Notes under the pieces: generated by a model
The model's input: the letters and a program-made list of their open reading frames with translations, nothing else
What the model was told of the DNA's origin: nothing
Databases searched by the model: none
NCBI GenBank assembly: GCA_964353225.1
Contig: CAYGVA010000010.1
Coordinates: 1 to 43,272, forward strand
DNA length: 43,272 bases
Source: PCC-6406 sp964353225
GTDB lineage: Bacteria; Cyanobacteriota; Cyanobacteriia; Phormidesmidales; Phormidesmidaceae
Reading direction: 5' to 3'
Program-made: the position numbers and the translations under genes
Shown here: piece by piece, positions 16,963-24,314 of the stretch
Layout of the letters: the number at the start of each line of letters is the position of its first letter
Numbering within the stretch: position 1 is the first letter of the stretch

Positions 16963-17441
16963 GCAGCGGGCTTCCCCCAATGACGTTGCCAACTCCCCAT
17001 AGGGTAACGAGCCGGTAAGCGATGCGCATACACAGCCCTAATGATTACCTGCAATGGAAGCTACATCAGGCATATTACCCTGTCTTTCCAGTGATTGACT
17101 GACATTCCTGATTACCGCAGCAATCTGCCCAATCGTAAATTGAGGTCTGACCCGGTTAAATGAAGCGATCGCCCCACCCAACCACCCCATTCACACCATG
17201 CGAGGCAACTCAAAGTATGGTTTTGGGCGTTATAACCTAACGAAGGGTTACACCTTCATCTGGACGTAACCCCACCTTATGCTCTATTGATTGAGTCGGT
17301 AGTAGAAAACGGATGCCCGTTCCTTAGCGTCATCTCTACTCAAAGACTTGAACCTGTGAAAGGTTAGGTACCATTCTTAATCCACAATCCTTCGACCCGG
17401 CGCTAAGGTCATAACAGCCCAGGAGTAATCCATTCAGTCCT
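16963..17441. other. Divergent promoter region of ndhB and topA
   Basis: 479 bases with one HIP1 site (about 17166). It must hold both promoters. The topA-proximal part contains AGGAG near 17421, possibly a distant ribosome binding site. I saw no small gene, tRNA or conserved RNA. Confidence 0.5.
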
Positions 17442-20180
17442 ATGTCCACCCTTGTTATCGTCGAATCCCCCACTAAAGCCAAAACCATTCGCAACTATTT
17501 ACCGAAGGGCTATCGGGTAGAGGCATCCATGGGGCACGTGCGGGACTTACCGCGATCGGCCAGCGAGATCCCGGCTGCCGTCAAAGGCGAAAAATGGGCT
17601 CAGTTGGGGGTGAATACGGCGACTGACTTCGAACCCCTCTACGTGGTTCCTAGCGATAAAAAGAAGGTGGTCAAAGCCCTCAAAGAAGCCCTTAAGGGCG
17701 TTGATGAACTGGTCCTAGCCACTGACGAAGACCGGGAAGGGGAAAGCATCAGCTGGCATTTATTGCAGGTGCTGAAGCCAAAGATGCCGATTAAGCGGAT
17801 GGTCTTCCACGAGATCACCGAAGAGGCCATTCAGCTAGCCCTACAAAATTGTCGGACCATTGACGATCAGCTGGTGCGCGCCCAGGAAACCCGACGCATT
17901 CTGGATCGCTTGGTCGGCTATACGCTCTCGCCGCTGTTGTGGAAAAAAATAGCTTGGGGCCTTTCCGCCGGACGAGTGCAGTCCGTCGCAGTGCGGCTAT
18001 TGGTTGAGCGGGAAAGAACTCGCCGAGCCTTTCGTCGGGGTAGTTATTGGGACCTGAAGGCGAACCTACTTAAAGATAGTGAGGCTTTCGAGGCCAAACT
18101 CATTTCCTTGGGGGGCACTCGCCTCGCCACGGGCAGCGATTTTGATGAAAATACCGGTCAGGTAGCGGTGGGTCGCCAAGTGGTCTTGCTCGATGAGGCC
18201 CAGGCTCGCATTCTCCAAGCGCGTCTCCAAACCAGTGCGTGGACCGTCGCCAACCTGGAAGAGCGTCCTTCGACCCGTAAGCCTTCCGCGCCGTTTACCA
18301 CTTCTACCCTGCAACAGGAGGCAAACCGCAAGTTACGGCTGTCGGCTCGGGATACGATGCGAGTCGCCCAAAGTCTATATGAAAACGGCTACATCACCTA
18401 TATGCGAACCGACTCGGTTCATTTGTCTCAGCAAGCCATTTCCGCCGCGCGGGCCTGTGTCGAAACGAAGTATGGGGCCAATTATCTCAGCCCTAAGCCC
18501 CGTCAGTATGCGACAAAAAGCAAGGGTGCCCAGGAAGCCCACGAGGCTATTCGCCCCTCTGGGGGCACCTTCCGGACCCCTCAGGAAACGGGGCTAGGGG
18601 GACGAGAACTGGCCCTCTATGACTTAGTGTGGAAGCGTACGGTTGCAACCCAGATGGCTGAGGCTCGCCAGACCCACATTACTGTCCAGGTGGAGGTAGA
18701 TGATGCGGTCTTCCGGGCCTCAGGAAAGCGCATCGACTTTCCGGGCTTTTTCCGGGCCTATGTGGAAGGTTCCGATGATCCAGATGCAGCGATTGAAAAC
18801 CAGGAAGTTCCCCTGCCTCGTCTCGCTGTGGGTGATAGCGTCAATTGCGGCGATTTAGACGCGATCGGTCATGAAACCCAGCCACCAGCCCGTTACACCG
18901 AAGCAACTTTAGTCAAAACCCTGGAAAGTGAGGGCATTGGCCGCCCCAGTACCTATGCCAGTGTGATTGGCACGATTATCGATCGCGGCTACGTTAATGC
19001 CAGCGGCAATAGCTTGGTGCCGACCTTTACCGCCTTTGCGGTGACATCTCTTTTAGAACAGCATTTCCCGGACTTAGTCGATGTGGGGTTCACGGCCCGC
19101 ATGGAGCGGACCCTGGACGAGATTTCGACGGGAGAAGCTGAATGGCTACCCTACCTACGGACGTTTTATAGCGGTGACAGTGGCTTAGAGCATCAGGTCC
19201 AAGAGCGGGAAACCCACATTGATCCTGCCGAAGCGCGCACCGTCAATTTGACCGACTTATCAGCCAAGGTCCGCATTGGCCGCTACGGTCCCTATGTCGA
19301 AGCGGAGAATGATGAGGGACCGGTCAAAGCCTCGATTCCCCAAGACATTTCCCCCGCTGATTTGGATGGTGATCAGGTCGAATTGCTGCTACGCCAGAAA
19401 ACGGAAGGTCCCGAACAGTTAGGGCTTCACCCAGAGAGTGGTGAAGGGATTTATGTGTTGATCGGGGCCTATGGTCCCTATGTGCAACTGGGGGAGGCCA
19501 CGGAGGAAAAACCCAAGCCCAAGCGGGCTTCTCTACCGAAGGGGGTAACGCCCGACACGGTCACCCTAGAAATGGCAGTTGGCCTCTTGGCCCTGCCCCG
19601 CCTGCTGGGAAATCACCCAGAAACTGAAGCGCCGATCAAGGCCAGCCTAGGGCGATTTGGCCCTTATGTGGTTCATGATCAGGGCAAAGTCGGGAAAGAT
19701 TATCGATCGCTCAAAGCCGAGGATGACGTTTTAACAGTCACCCTAGAGCGAGCCCTGGCATTACTCGCGGAGCCTAAGGGCCGCCGGGGCCGTCGTAAAG
19801 CTGAGCCGTTGAAAGATTTGGGGCCACACCCTGAAGATGGAGAACAGGTGGCGATTTTCAACGGGCCTTACGGCCACTATGTGAAACATGGCAAGGTCAA
19901 TGCTTCTTTGCCAGAAGGCAAGACCCCGGAGGATATCAGTCTGGAGTTAGCAATGGGGCTGCTCGCGGCGAAGGCAGGTACGAAGAAGAAAACGACACGC
20001 AAGAAGTCAACAGCCTCTAAAACAACGACGAAGCGGGCTGCAGCCAGCAAAAAAACGGCTACTAAAACGGCAGCCGCAAAAAAGACAACGGCTAAGAAGA
20101 CGACTGCGAAGAAAGCCACTGCCAAAAAAACGACTGCGAAGAAGACAGCAACTCGCGCTAAGAAAACAGAAGAGGAATAA
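17442..20180 (+). CDS. topA: DNA topoisomerase I with Lys/Ala/Thr-rich histone-like tail
   Basis: 912 residues, type IA. The TOPRIM domain (1-115) has catalytic Glu in VIVESPTKAKT and the metal site ATDEDREGE (D95, D97, E99). The active-site tyrosine is Y320 in YITYMRTDS. Instead of Cys4 zinc fingers, the C-terminal region has several repeats of the type GRYGPYVEAE, GAYGPYVQLG, GRFGPYVVH and GPYGHYVKHG (about 625-840). Residues 845-912 are a low-complexity tail with repeated AKKTT units that resembles histone H1 or HU tails and should bind DNA without sequence specificity. It relaxes negative supercoils behind RNA polymerase. The core and repeat layout is normal for cyanobacteria; such tails vary between species. 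Confidence 0.95.
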   Translation: MSTLVIVESPTKAKTIRNYLPKGYRVEASMGHVRDLPRSASEIPAAVKGEKWAQLGVNTATDFEPLYVVPSDKKKVVKALKEALKGVDELVLATDEDREGESISWHLLQVLKPKMPIKRMVFHEITEEAIQLALQNCRTIDDQLVRAQETRRILDRLVGYTLSPLLWKKIAWGLSAGRVQSVAVRLLVERERTRRAFRRGSYWDLKANLLKDSEAFEAKLISLGGTRLATGSDFDENTGQVAVGRQVVLLDEAQARILQARLQTSAWTVANLEERPSTRKPSAPFTTSTLQQEANRKLRLSARDTMRVAQSLYENGYITYMRTDSVHLSQQAISAARACVETKYGANYLSPKPRQYATKSKGAQEAHEAIRPSGGTFRTPQETGLGGRELALYDLVWKRTVATQMAEARQTHITVQVEVDDAVFRASGKRIDFPGFFRAYVEGSDDPDAAIENQEVPLPRLAVGDSVNCGDLDAIGHETQPPARYTEATLVKTLESEGIGRPSTYASVIGTIIDRGYVNASGNSLVPTFTAFAVTSLLEQHFPDLVDVGFTARMERTLDEISTGEAEWLPYLRTFYSGDSGLEHQVQERETHIDPAEARTVNLTDLSAKVRIGRYGPYVEAENDEGPVKASIPQDISPADLDGDQVELLLRQKTEGPEQLGLHPESGEGIYVLIGAYGPYVQLGEATEEKPKPKRASLPKGVTPDTVTLEMAVGLLALPRLLGNHPETEAPIKASLGRFGPYVVHDQGKVGKDYRSLKAEDDVLTVTLERALALLAEPKGRRGRRKAEPLKDLGPHPEDGEQVAIFNGPYGHYVKHGKVNASLPEGKTPEDISLELAMGLLAAKAGTKKKTTRKKSTASKTTTKRAAASKKTATKTAAAKKTTAKKTTAKKATAKKTTAKKTATRAKKTEEE

Positions 20181-20182
20181 AG

Positions 20183-20222
20183 CCCAAGGCAGGATAGGGC
20201 TTTGAGATTATCTTGCCTTGGG
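20183..20222 (+). terminator. Hairpin after topA
   Basis: CCCAAGGCA (20183-20191) pairs with TGCCTTGGG (20214-20222), three bases after the topA stop. No T-run follows, so it may be a weak or factor-assisted terminator. Confidence 0.5.
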
Positions 20223-20361
20223 TATTGGACCAGAAAACTGGGCCTCTCGTTTTTACATAACTCACACGACCTGGATCGGCAAGCGGTTGCTGCGCTCAAG
20301 GCAGTGCTTGTGCCTGTCAACCCGCTAAACCCCGATGGGCATTCGTATCTTCTGGCAAAAA

Positions 20362-20685
20362 CTACGGTGCGCTAGGGGTCGTGTCGTCAATTTCAGGCTC
20401 GATTCCTGGGGCGTCAGAGGTGGGCCACAGTAGGCGGATTGCCATCACGGTAAAGCCGATCGCCGCAATGGCCTTGACCCATTTTGCAGGCAGCAGTTGG
20501 GCCGTCCCATCCCCAATCCATACCCCAATAAAGCTTGCCAGAAGTAGCGCGCTCGCCGTCCCCAAGAAAACTGCCTTGGGATATTTAGAGCTGCCACCTA
20601 AAACAATGGCCGCGAACTGGCTTTTATCCCCCAATTCAGAGAGAAATACGGCCACAAAGCTGAGCCCCAGTAATTGCCAATCCAT
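20362..20685 (-). CDS. GDT1/UPF0016 half-size cation exporter, second gene of pair
   Basis: 107 residues with three hydrophobic segments. The family motif E-x-G-D-(K/R)-(S/T) is present as ELGDKSQ (about 17-23). Full-length GDT1/TMEM165 proteins have two such motifs in two halves. Here each half is its own gene, and the partner lies 32 bases upstream in the same direction. Related cyanobacterial proteins (Mnx, and split hemi-exchangers) export Mn2+ from the cytosol across the thylakoid or plasma membrane. The two proteins would need to form a heterodimer. The tail after residue 90 is acidic and Pro-rich. Confidence 0.85.
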   Translation of the reverse strand: MDWQLLGLSFVAVFLSELGDKSQFAAIVLGGSSKYPKAVFLGTASALLLASFIGVWIGDGTAQLLPAKWVKAIAAIGFTVMAIRLLWPTSDAPGIEPEIDDTTPSAP

Positions 20686-20717
20686 CGCTATTTCCCCCTG
20701 GCTTGGTTACGTATTTT

Positions 20718-21101
20718 TTAAAGTGCCACAATATCTAGCAGTAGCCATGCCGTAATCGCCATCAGCATCACGCCAGCAGCAATGTCGAGGGTGCGGGCGG
20801 ATAACCGCTGGCCCAACCAACGCCCCAGGAGAACGCCCAACAAACTGGTGGCAATCAGAGCCGTACCGGCCCCCAGAAACACCACCCAGGGGTGGCCTGA
20901 TTCTGCACTGATCAGCAGGGTTGTGACCTGGGTTTTGTCCCCTAATTCAGCCAAAAAAATCGTTGCAAATGTTGAGGCGAAGCAGCGCCAAAAGGCCCAG
21001 TTTTGCTCGGGCTCAGTAGGCATGTCAGGCATCTGAGCAGGGTCAGAGATCGGAGACTGAGCGATTGATGGCTCAGATACTGGCTCAGACAAGTCAGTCA
21101 C
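20718..21101 (-). CDS. GDT1/UPF0016 half-size cation exporter, first gene of pair
   Basis: 127 residues as drawn, from a GTG start. The first 30 residues (Ser/Pro/Glu-rich) are not part of the conserved domain, and ATG codons at residues 24 and 27 are alternative starts. The motif ELGDKTQ is followed by three membrane helices, matching one half of TMEM165/GDT1. It heads a two-gene operon with the other half. Proposed role by family: Mn2+ (perhaps Ca2+) export coupled to protons, which protects the cell and supplies Mn for photosystem II assembly. The cation is inferred from relatives, not visible in the sequence. Confidence 0.83.
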   Translation of the reverse strand: MTDLSEPVSEPSIAQSPISDPAQMPDMPTEPEQNWAFWRCFASTFATIFLAELGDKTQVTTLLISAESGHPWVVFLGAGTALIATSLLGVLLGRWLGQRLSARTLDIAAGVMLMAITAWLLLDIVAL

Positions 21102-21183
21102 AGGGGATGCATTTCACAGAACAGTGGTTTCATATTCTTTTCATTATTGACGATCGCCCGGTCCCTGGCAACGATGGCGAGAC

Positions 21184-21534
21184 TTAGGGGCCTACCGCCG
21201 CCTGGAACTTCTCCATTTCGGGGCTATCGGCCCCATGGACCCCCGTAATTTGTTGCTGGCAGCAGTCAACGGCGAAATCGTTTAACTCTGCTGGGGTGAT
21301 CCCGTACAGTGCCCCAAAGGTGTCGGCTTGGACGCGGCAAAACCAGGGGCGATCTTCATAAATCTGGCAGCGACGGCGATCGTGATCGAAGTTAATACAC
21401 CAGCCATCGTCACCCACTAGGCTCAGATAGTGGGCGACATCTTGGGGCGATAGATACTGATCTAAGTCGGGTCTATCGGCTGGATTGAGCTGACAACAAG
21501 CGCCACAACCCTGAATGCATTGCCAATGGGCCAT
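21184..21534 (-). CDS. YkgJ-family cysteine-cluster protein
   Basis: 116 residues from the ATG at 21534 (a TTG one codon upstream is less likely). Cysteines are spaced CIQGCGACC at the N-terminus, then C in GWCINF, RRRCQIYEDRPWFCR and DCCQQ. This matches the YkgJ/UPF0153 family, thought to bind zinc or an Fe-S cluster. The DRPWFCR block is the most diagnostic. Molecular function is unknown. It is transcribed away from psb30, and the 130-base gap between them must hold both promoters. Confidence 0.85.
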   Translation of the reverse strand: MAHWQCIQGCGACCQLNPADRPDLDQYLSPQDVAHYLSLVGDDGWCINFDHDRRRCQIYEDRPWFCRVQADTFGALYGITPAELNDFAVDCCQQQITGVHGADSPEMEKFQAAVGP

Positions 21535-21619
21535 CAATTAAGGTGCCAGAATAAATTGCCTTAGAATTTTGTGAACTTAATTTAATTTGAGTTCCCAACA
21601 CCAGATAGAATAACCCAGT

Positions 21620-21656
21620 AGCCGTGAGCGTCGGAAGTAAACGGCTCCGACGTTTT
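21620..21656 (+). promoter_or_regulatory. Terminator-like leader hairpin with competing pairing before psb30
   Basis: CGTCGGA (21629-21635) pairs with TCCGACG (21646-21652), followed by TTTT (21653-21656) and then directly by the GGGAGG ribosome binding site. AGCCGT (21620-21625) can instead pair with ACGGCT (21641-21646), which lies in the loop of the first hairpin. The two pairings either compete or form a pseudoknot. It could attenuate transcription or control translation of psb30. Confidence 0.45.
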
Positions 21657-21666
21657 GGGAGGATCC

Positions 21667-21798
21667 ATGGAATTTGTAAGTAGTGTTTTAGGCGGTATTA
21701 ATTTTGAGCTGATCGCGCAGCTCACCATGCTTGCCATGATTGTTGTCGCTGGCCCGGTAGTTGTCTTTTTGCTGGTCGCTCGCGGCGGCGACCTTTAG
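21667..21798 (+). CDS. psb30: Photosystem II protein Psb30 (Ycf12)
   Basis: 43 residues with one membrane helix. The sequence contains INFELIAQLTMLAMIVVAGP and ends FLLVARGGDL, very close in order and length to Psb30/Ycf12. This single-helix subunit sits at the periphery of the photosystem II core near PsbJ, PsbK and cytochrome b559. The ATG follows GGGAGG at good spacing. A strong terminator follows 35 bases after the stop, so it is a single-gene transcript. Confidence 0.93.
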   Translation: MEFVSSVLGGINFELIAQLTMLAMIVVAGPVVVFLLVARGGDL

Positions 21799-21833
21799 GT
21801 TTAGATTTAACCCAGCCCAAACGCTTTGTCTTG

Positions 21834-21871
21834 AGCCACGGACCTTTTCGTTAAGGTGCCGTGGCTTTTTT
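21834..21871 (+). terminator. Rho-independent terminator of psb30
   Basis: AGCCACGG (21834-21841) plus ACCTT pairs with AAGGT, one bulged G, and CCGTGGCT (21859-21866). The loop is six bases and a run of six T (21866-21871) follows. Confidence 0.9.
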
Positions 21872-21954
21872 ATGGGCTATCGTGGCAACCGGAGCGGCAC
21901 CATTTCAGCCCTTTTCAAACATCCTCGCAGGGGTGGGCTAAGATGACAGGGCCT

Positions 21955-22103
21955 ATTTTTCGTTGACCGGTGGGGAAAGTTTGGTGCGTGGATCGGGGGG
22001 AGTATCTGCCCGAATCCGCTAGTCCGACGCTGTGCCGCAACTGTGATCGGGATTGTCCCTGCTTTAGGGACATGCCGTTAGCCAGAATGCCTACCGTCAA
22101 TCG
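21955..22103 (+). ncRNA. Cobalamin (AdoCbl-type) riboswitch
   Basis: Conserved pieces of the B12 element occur in the right order: GGTGGGGAAAGTTTGGTG (about 21969-21986), the core box GCCGCAACTGTGATC (22034-22048), a variable hairpin GTCCCTGCTTTAGGGAC, then AGCCAGAATGCCTACC (22080-22095). The outer arms CGTTGAC and GTCAATCG can pair to close it. It ends about 50 bases before the cbiX start, and a small hairpin CCCTG/CAGGG near 22124-22140 close to the start codon could be the expression platform. Binding of cobalamin would be expected to switch off CbiX. Confidence 0.87.
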
Positions 22104-22150
22104 TTATTTTTCTCTAGCTACCCCTGCGTTGCACAGGGCCAGAGTCCGCC

Positions 22151-23179
22151 ATGAACCCGATCGCTGCCCACATCCTCCGGGATGCCCATGACTTAGCTCC
22201 GAAACCCTTGGGGATCCTAGAGCCCCTGCCAGAGTCGCGCCCACTCTTGCTGATTGGCCATGGTAGCCGGGATGCCCAAGGCCGCCAAAACCTGATTGAT
22301 TTTGCCACTGCTTACCAATCCCTGGATACCTCAAGGCCAATCGTGCCTTGTTTTTTGGAATTGACCGAGCCCACCATTCAACAAGGGGTGGATCGCTGTG
22401 TCGAACAGGGCTATGAACAGATTTCGGCATTACCGGTATTGCTCTTTGCCGCCCGCCACAATAAGTTCGATATTACCAATGAGTTAGATCGTGCCCGGCA
22501 GCGGCATCCCCAGGTGCAGTTTCACTATGGGCGACATTTCGGCATTACCCCAGAAATCTTGGCCCTGTGGCGCGATCGCCTCACCCAGCTCGATACCGAT
22601 GCCCACAATCCTGAAGGTATCAGCCGCGCCGAAACCGTGCTGCTGTTTGTGGGACGGGGGGCCAGTGACCCCGATGCCAATGGGGATGTGGCTAAGTTGG
22701 CTCGGGTGATCTGGGAGGGCAGTGGCTATGCCACGGTCGAAACCTGTTTTATTGGGATCACCCATCCTCGGCTCGAAGAAGGCTTCCGCAGGGCGCGGCT
22801 GTATCAGCCCAAGCGCATTATCGTACTGCCCTACTTTTTGTTTACGGGGGTACTGATGAAGAAAATTCAAGGTATTGCGGCTGAGCAGCAGGCCCAATAT
22901 CCCGATGCCACCATTGTCTGCTTGCCGGAAATGGGCCTACACCCCCAACTGATGGCGGTGATGCGCCGTCGCGAAATCGAAACCCAGCAAGGGACGGTGC
23001 ACATGAACTGTGAGCTGTGTAAGTTTCGTTTGGCTGTGTCCGCAACCAGCGACGCCCATGGCCATGGCGACCACCATCACCATGGGGATCATTCTGGTCA
23101 TGGTCATGGTCACGGGGCCATGGTGGATCCCTATCAGGAACCCGCCCAGTACCATGGGCGCATTTGGCAGGTACCGTAG
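22151..23179 (+). CDS. cbiX: Sirohydrochlorin cobaltochelatase CbiX, long form with His-rich tail
   Basis: 342 residues in two tandem chelatase-type halves. Half one has LLLIGHGSRD with the metal-handling His37 and a second His in FAARHNK. Half two is VLLFVGRGASDPDANGD, where the equivalent His is replaced, and GITHPRLEEGF. The C-terminus has the MxCxxC motif (MNCELC, C287 and C290), known from CbiX proteins to bind an Fe-S cluster, and a His-rich run at 303-322 that probably stores or delivers metal. It inserts Co2+ into sirohydrochlorin in the early B12 pathway, or possibly Fe2+ for siroheme. The cobalamin riboswitch just upstream favours the B12 role. Confidence 0.92.
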   Translation: MNPIAAHILRDAHDLAPKPLGILEPLPESRPLLLIGHGSRDAQGRQNLIDFATAYQSLDTSRPIVPCFLELTEPTIQQGVDRCVEQGYEQISALPVLLFAARHNKFDITNELDRARQRHPQVQFHYGRHFGITPEILALWRDRLTQLDTDAHNPEGISRAETVLLFVGRGASDPDANGDVAKLARVIWEGSGYATVETCFIGITHPRLEEGFRRARLYQPKRIIVLPYFLFTGVLMKKIQGIAAEQQAQYPDATIVCLPEMGLHPQLMAVMRRREIETQQGTVHMNCELCKFRLAVSATSDAHGHGDHHHHGDHSGHGHGHGAMVDPYQEPAQYHGRIWQVP

Positions 23180-23214
23180 GGGTAAGTGAATTAATGGTTG
23201 GTTAGCAGCGTCCC

Positions 23215-23436
23215 ATGGCTTCATCTTTGACTGTGGGCGATCGCGTCCGTTTAGCGATCGCTCCCCCCTATTTCAAAACCGCCGACCCCATGCCGATGCT
23301 GCGTCCCCAGGATCTCGTCGCCGTGGGAACCGTAGGCACCCTGATGGATCAACGCCCTGGGGGATATTGGGGGGTCCGGTTTGACACCATAACGGTGTTG
23401 GTCGATGAAGCCTATTTAGAAATCGACAGGAGCTGA
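23215..23436 (+). CDS. sipA: SipA-family regulator (DUF3148)
   Basis: 73 residues. The sequence VGDRVRL, PPYFKTADPMPMLRP and RPGGYWGVRF is characteristic of the small SH3-like DUF3148 proteins. In Synechococcus, SipA binds the sensor kinase NblS and tunes its stress and high-light signalling; this is known for the family and inferred here. The start ATG follows cbiX by 35 bases on the same strand. The last 25 bases overlap the end of the convergent fructosamine-kinase gene. Two HIP1 sites lie at its 5' end. Confidence 0.85.
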   Translation: MASSLTVGDRVRLAIAPPYFKTADPMPMLRPQDLVAVGTVGTLMDQRPGGYWGVRFDTITVLVDEAYLEIDRS

Positions 23437-24299
23437 TCGATCATGCGATTGGCCTGGGAGCCGTACCCACCGCCAAATAAATTGAAGTGATTGAGGATGT
23501 GATACAGGTTGTACAAAGTTTTGCGCGTGCCGTAGCCCGCCTCTAGGGGAAAGGTGGCGCTATATCCCTCGTAAAAGGATTGGGGAAAACGACCAAACAA
23601 TTCGGTCATGGCGATATCTACCTCGCGATCGCCGTAATAGGGGGCCGGATCCAAGATCACCGGTTCTCCGGCCTCGGTGACGGCAGCATTGCCCGACCAT
23701 AAATCCCCATGGACAAGGGCTGGTCTGACCGAATGGCCCGCCAGTAAGGTGGGCACTGCCGCGAGTACATCTTCCTGAGCGGGGAAATGCCCTCCCCGCC
23801 GTTGGGCTAGGCGAAACTGATAGTGCAGGCGATGCTGAATATAGAATTCCAGCCAGGTTTTGGTCCAGGGATTGGGTTGGGGCGTCTCGCCAATCGTATT
23901 GTTTTGCGGCCAACCAAAGCCCTGCTCACTTGTGGTTCTGTGCAGGGCGGCCAACTGCTGCCCTAGGTGATACCAAGCCTCGGGGGTGCCGCGCCCCAGA
24001 TCTAACCAATCCATCACCAGGTAGGCAGCCCCAGCGGCGGTGCCCCAGCAGAGCGGTTGCGGCACCCGAATGGTTTGGGTTTGAGCGATCTCGGCGAGCC
24101 CTAGGGCTTCCGCCTCAAACATGCCCACCTGGACCGCCTGGTTGACCTTGACAAAGTATTGCTGAGCGCCATCGGTAATTTGATAGGCCTGGTTAATGCT
24201 GCCGCCCCCCACCGAATGGTGGCCTTGCACGGTAAAGGGACGACCCGTGACCTCAGTAATGCGATCGCTAATCGCTAGCCAGAGCCCATTCGTCACCAT
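23412..24299 (-). CDS. Fructosamine kinase family protein (protein deglycase type)
   Basis: 295 residues, protein-kinase-like fold. VGGGSINQAYQI is the nucleotide loop, YFVKVN carries the ATP-binding Lys, VHGDLWSGN (196-204) the catalytic Asp199, and VILDPAPYYGDREVDIAM the metal-binding Asp217. The family phosphorylates ketoamines (Amadori products) on sugars bound to lysines, so that they fall off and the protein is repaired. It lies 15 bases after the M16 peptidase gene in the same direction and is probably its operon partner. The 3' end overlaps the convergent sipA end by 25 bases. Confidence 0.9.
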   Translation of the reverse strand: MVTNGLWLAISDRITEVTGRPFTVQGHHSVGGGSINQAYQITDGAQQYFVKVNQAVQVGMFEAEALGLAEIAQTQTIRVPQPLCWGTAAGAAYLVMDWLDLGRGTPEAWYHLGQQLAALHRTTSEQGFGWPQNNTIGETPQPNPWTKTWLEFYIQHRLHYQFRLAQRRGGHFPAQEDVLAAVPTLLAGHSVRPALVHGDLWSGNAAVTEAGEPVILDPAPYYGDREVDIAMTELFGRFPQSFYEGYSATFPLEAGYGTRKTLYNLYHILNHFNLFGGGYGSQANRMIDQLLSISK

Positions 24300-24314
24300 G
24301 ATGCCCCCCTTGAA

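Noticed and set aside
17290..17440. Possible tRNA or small RNA between ndhB and topA
   Set aside because: No T-loop (GTTCRANNC) with matching acceptor stem could be found.
19877..20320. 147-codon minus-strand frame rich in Val, Ala and Phe
   Set aside because: It is the antisense of the Lys/Ala/Thr repeat tail of topA; the hydrophobic look comes from reading AAG/ACG repeats backwards.
22484..22897. 137-codon minus-strand frame
   Set aside because: It is antisense to the conserved second half of cbiX, with no domain of its own.
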